From Halobacillus locisalis (GTDB lineage: Bacteria > Bacillota > Bacilli > Bacillales > Halobacillaceae), in the NCBI RefSeq assembly GCF_013694105.1, contig NZ_JACEFG010000001.1, positions 806,001 through 870,000 of the forward strand: a DNA stretch of 64,000 nucleotides. The letters are read 5' to 3'. The notes under the pieces were generated by a model, which did no database searches, was not told the DNA's origin, and worked only from the letters and a program-made list of their open reading frames with translations. Below, in pieces: positions 61,138 to 64,000 of this stretch (positions within the stretch are counted from its first letter, which is position 1; every line of letters starts with the position of its first letter). The position numbers and the translations under genes are program-made.

Positions 61138-62565
61138 ATGCGTAATTATTTAAAGCATTATATAAATGGAGAATGGGTAGAATCGACAGGAAATGAAACA
61201 GAAGATGTCTTCAATCCAGCAACGGAAGAAGTCATCGGAACCATCAGCATGGGGACTAAAGAAGATCTTGACCGTGCCGTACAAGCAGCACGCGATGCAT
61301 TCCCGACTTTTTCGCAAACGACGAAAGAAGAACGCATCGAGCTATTAGAGAACATTGCGGCTGAATATGAAGCTAGAAAAGAAGAAATCATCGAAACCAT
61401 CACAGATGAGCTAGGATCTCCGTTATCCATATCAGAAAGCGTCCATTACATGATGGGATACAACCACTTCTCTCAAGCAGCGGAATCATTGAAAGATATC
61501 TCGTTCATGGAAGACCGTGGTGGCCATACCGTCATGAAAGAATCGATTGGAGTAAGCGGACTGATTACGCCTTGGAACTTCCCAACGAACCAAATCTCTA
61601 CTAAGATTGCGAGCGCGTTCGCTGCAGGTAGTCCAGTCGTGGCAAAACCAGCTGAATTGACACCCTTCGCAGCAATCATCCTAACAGAGATTTTTGATAA
61701 GGTCGGCGTACCAAAAGGGGCTTTTAATCTAGTGAATGGTTCAGGTGCTGTCATCGGTGATGGCATCAGTTCCCACCCGGATATCGATTTCGTGTCCTTC
61801 ACAGGATCTGGAGCGGTTGGATCAAAAATCATGAAAAACGCATCAGAAAATATTAAGAACGTGGCTCTAGAATTGGGCGGAAAATCTCCACTCGTTGTAT
61901 TGGAAGATGCGGATCCTGAGAAGGCGGCCCGAGCAGCGATCACCCACATTGCAACAAACACCGGTCAAGTCTGCTCAGCAGCGACACGCGTTCTTGTTCC
62001 GTCCTCTATGAAAGAATCGTTCGAGGAAGCCGTCAAAAACGTCTTACCAGAATTCCCGGTCGGTGATCCTCACGACCAAAACAATCACATCGGACCACTG
62101 ATTTCTAAAAAGCAATGGGATACCGTTCAATCCTATATTGAAAAAGGAACGGAAGAAGGTGCGACTATCCTTGTCGGCGGTACAGGCAAACCAGACGGCT
62201 TAGAAACAGGTTACTATGCGAAGCCTACCGTGTTCACAGATGTTAAAAATGACATGGTCATTGCTCAGGAAGAAATCTTCGGCCCTGTCACGACAATCAT
62301 CACCTATGACTCCATTGATGAAGCGATCGAAATCGCGAATGAAACCATTTATGGACTTGCCGGATATGTTGTCGGTAACGATCCAGAAACACTGAAGAAA
62401 GTATCCACAGGTATCCGCGCTGGTCGTATCAAAATCAATGATGCCGAAGCAGACTTTGCCGCTCCGTTCGGTGGCTTTAAACAGTCAGGAATCGGACGTG
62501 AATGGGGTGACTACGGAATTGAAGAGTATTTAGAAGAAAAAACGATTTTAGGGTTTCCATCCTAA
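61138..62565 (+). CDS. NAD(P)-dependent aldehyde dehydrogenase
   Basis: Oxidises an aldehyde to the acid. With the ATG at 61138 (AAGGAG 9 nt upstream) it has 475 aa. The catalytic Glu lies in [13 protein letters not shown] (near 245), the catalytic Cys in [14 protein letters not shown] (near 278), and the cofactor loop SFTGSGAVG near 220. [14 protein letters not shown] is the Asn oxyanion motif. The exact substrate cannot be told. A stress-type promoter may drive it, as for the sigma-B-dependent aldY of B. subtilis. Confidence 0.95.
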   Translation: MRNYLKHYINGEWVESTGNETEDVFNPATEEVIGTISMGTKEDLDRAVQAARDAFPTFSQTTKEERIELLENIAAEYEARKEEIIETITDELGSPLSISESVHYMMGYNHFSQAAESLKDISFMEDRGGHTVMKESIGVSGLITPWNFPTNQISTKIASAFAAGSPVVAKPAELTPFAAIILTEIFDKVGVPKGAFNLVNGSGAVIGDGISSHPDIDFVSFTGSGAVGSKIMKNASENIKNVALELGGKSPLVVLEDADPEKAARAAITHIATNTGQVCSAATRVLVPSSMKESFEEAVKNVLPEFPVGDPHDQNNHIGPLISKKQWDTVQSYIEKGTEEGATILVGGTGKPDGLETGYYAKPTVFTDVKNDMVIAQEEIFGPVTTIITYDSIDEAIEIANETIYGLAGYVVGNDPETLKKVSTGIRAGRIKINDAEADFAAPFGGFKQSGIGREWGDYGIEEYLEEKTILGFPS

Positions 62566-62575
62566 TCATGAAGAT

Positions 62576-62604
62576 GACAGGGGCTAACTAGCTCCTGTCT
62601 TTTT
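62576..62604 (+). terminator. Intrinsic terminator of the aldehyde dehydrogenase gene
   Basis: GACAGG.GCTA and AGC.CCTGTC pair around a short loop and TTTTT follows. It overlaps the 3' end of the broken gerAB gene on the other strand. Confidence 0.8.
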
Positions 62605-63525
62605 CTTTGTTCCTTTACTCCTCTCCCTTCTGTTTTTTATGATCAAACCTATCCAAAGAATCAAAGGTAGAATCAGTCCATTGGTAAGAGCATACGAAAG
62701 CCACGTGTCACCTACAAAGGTTTCGAAATAGGCTACATCTGGATAGGCTATGATAGATAAGACGACCATTCCCATACCCAGCGGCAACAATAACGGTCTA
62801 TGATCATTTATTTTCAAAAATTGAGCAATCCCTACACTGGAGGCATAGTACAGTACGACAAGTTTAAAGAAAATGGTGATCATCCATATGATCGCAATGA
62901 ATATCTCTAACCCTTCCAAAAATCCGGCTATATTGATTTTTTCTCCAACTTTATAGGTCGGATAGGCACTCAGTCCTGTCAGGTCACTGCCCAGAACTAA
63001 TAGACACAACATTGTGATCAGTAATAAAACACCACCTCCGATTAGACCCCCGATCACCCATCCATGTGCCGTCTTCTTACTTTCTTTTACGTATGGAAAA
63101 ATCATCAATTATGTAACCATCTTATGGAAGGGAGTTCCAATAACGACTTTAGAAGCACTTATTACAGGTAGCACACCGTTACCGAAATACGGTTTCAGAT
63201 TATCCAAACTTATTTGTGGACTGATGGAGATCGTTAAGAAAAGTAGCAGTAATACAAGCCAAGGCATAAAGGTTTCGGCTGAGCGTCCCATCACTTCGAT
63301 ACCTAAATATGCTCCTGCAATGACGACAAGTAAAAATAGAATATGGGTGAACTGCAAAGGGGTTTCGGAAATGATTTGAGTCGTCATGAAATCCCCGATG
63401 CTCCTCAGGACAAGCGCAGCCAAAATATAAATGAACGCTAAGTAGAAAAAACTGATAAAACGACCAATCCATAATGAGAAACTTGAACAAACTTCCGGTA
63501 TTTTATGTAGATGTACTGGGAGGAA
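62584..63525 (-). pseudogene. Broken spore germination permease gene (gerAB family)
   Basis: Two frames in the same register, 63525-63112 and 63108-62584, are separated by one in-frame TAA (63111-63109). Joined they give a GerAB-type (endospore germination B subunit) transporter: FSLWIGRFISFFYLAF, LVLRSIGDFMTTQIISETP, YFGNGVLPVI, MIFPYVKES and several helices. The first ~70 residues are missing: an in-frame stop at 63526-63528 and the divergent gene at 63597 leave no room. No gerAA or gerAC neighbour is seen. So the gene is truncated and interrupted. Confidence 0.85.
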
Positions 63526-63548
63526 TTAAGATTCTCCTCACCCCAAAT

Positions 63549-63565
63549 TTGTGATAAACTCACAA
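63549..63565 (+). promoter_or_regulatory. Inverted repeat upstream of the 2H phosphoesterase gene
   Basis: TTGTGA-TAAAC-TCACAA is a perfect 6-bp inverted repeat 32 nt before the start codon. It looks like a Crp/Fnr-type site, but with a 5-nt rather than 6-nt spacer. Confidence 0.4.
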
Positions 63566-63596
63566 CATACTTACATAGAAAAGAGGATCATCCACA

Positions 63597-64000
63597 ATGA
63601 CCACGCATTATTTCATCGGCATTGTTCCCCCTGAGGAAGTGTTTGAGAAGATTGAGGAATTTCGACTGGGCTGGCTGATGGATATGAGCTCGGAGTCACA
63701 CATCACATTGAAAGCGCAACCCGGATTAACGTCTGATGAGAGATGGATCGACCACGTGAGAGACTTGTGCGGAACCATTCGGCCTTTTTCCGTCACATTA
63801 GGATCACCCGCCTATTTTAATGAGGACATCTTGTATTTAACCGTACAATCAGAACCCCTCATTTCCTTGCACAGGCAGTTGGTTCACCTCCTGACACCGT
63901 CTCAAAATGAAATCGAGCAGTATTTCGAACTTGACGGTTTCGTTCCTCATCTGACATTGGTCAAACAACAGTATGGCTTGTCGAAACTAGAGCTATCAGG
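63597..64000 (+). CDS. 2H phosphoesterase / 2'-5' RNA ligase family (N-terminal part, cut by window edge)
   Basis: A LigT-like protein with the two H-x-T motifs of the family: HITLKAQ near residue 36 and HLTLVKQ near 120. The first 134 residues are visible; relatives have about 170-190. AGAGG lies about 10 nt before the ATG. Bacillus relatives include YjcG. Enzyme activity could be cyclic phosphodiesterase or RNA ligase. It is divergent from the broken gerAB. Confidence 0.85.
   Translation, partial: MTTHYFIGIVPPEEVFEKIEEFRLGWLMDMSSESHITLKAQPGLTSDERWIDHVRDLCGTIRPFSVTLGSPAYFNEDILYLTVQSEPLISLHRQLVHLLTPSQNEIEQYFELDGFVPHLTLVKQQYGLSKLELS

Noticed and set aside
63200-63490. 96-aa frame overlapping the gerAB remnant
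   Set aside because: Out-of-frame shadow; the adjacent frame shows the GerAB transmembrane pattern.
1-64000. tRNA, rRNA, CRISPR array, transposase or prophage
   Set aside because: None recognised on either strand; the 21-nt arrays are too short-spaced and lack the conserved repeats of a CRISPR array.

Overview
The window comes from a low-to-mid G+C endospore-forming Firmicute of the Bacillaceae. It is most like the moderately halophilic genera (Halobacillus, Pontibacillus and relatives), although the genus is an inference. The reasons are the near-perfect B. subtilis-type order fliM...flgB / codY-hslUV-xerC / topA-dprA-sucDC / rnhB-rbgA-lepB-rplS-trmD-rimM-rpsP-ffh-ftsY-smc-rnc-acpP-fabG-fabD-plsX-fapR-recG-sdaA, a FosB bacillithiol transferase, a spore germination gene remnant, and markedly acidic extensions on proteins such as FtsY.

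Layout, left to right. (1) 1-11.7 kb: the first part of the fla/che operon on the minus strand, reading flgB, flgC, fliE, fliF, fliG, fliH, fliI, fliJ, a MotE-like gene, fliK, flgD, a TIGR02530 gene, flgE, flbD/swrD, fliL and fliM (cut by the window edge). These genes build the basal body, export ATPase, rod, hook and switch. (2) 11.7-12.7 kb: a non-coding, repeat-rich block bounded by two nearly identical hairpins. (3) 12.7-16.6 kb: the xerC-hslV-hslU-codY operon behind a consensus sigma-A promoter; trmFO, normally between xerC and topA, is absent. (4) 16.7-22 kb: topA, dprA, sucD, sucC. (5) 22.2-26.9 kb: a lone plus-strand membrane protein, then a FlhB-C-like/FliK-like pair, rnhB and rbgA. 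(6) 26.9-37.1 kb: lepB, rplS, trmD, rimM, ylqD, khpA, rpsP, ffh, ylxM, ftsY, smc, a translation, targeting and chromosome block. (7) 37.3-43.7 kb: a DUF1128 gene and a 21-nt periodic repeat array split smc from rnc; then rnc, acpP, a repeat insertion, fabG, fabD, plsX, fapR (fatty acid and phospholipid synthesis with a FapR operator), and an LD-carboxypeptidase. (8) 43.8-47.4 kb: recG, sdaAA, sdaAB. (9) 47.4-64 kb: an accessory stretch without the B. subtilis order. It holds an AzgA-type purine permease, a YuzC-like protein, Hsp20, a tiny SET-domain protein, two chemoreceptors, a decayed lipoprotein gene, a CadC/CadA heavy-metal module, a metallophosphoesterase, FosB with an unknown partner, small membrane proteins, an aldehyde dehydrogenase, a broken gerAB and a 2H phosphoesterase.

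Most genes in the core are on the minus strand and tightly packed, often with overlapping starts and stops (fliG/fliH/fliI, fabD/fabG, ylqG/rnhB, recG/sdaAA), which indicates translational coupling. Several starts are moved inward from the longest open frame because a good Shine-Dalgarno lies in front of an internal codon. No tRNA, rRNA, CRISPR array, transposase or prophage was seen. The most interesting unexplained material is non-coding: two 21-nt periodic arrays in opposite orientation (37.7 and 57.9 kb), a repeat family shared by 12.4 and 39.3 kb, and a 47-bp perfect direct repeat ending on the fabG stop codon.
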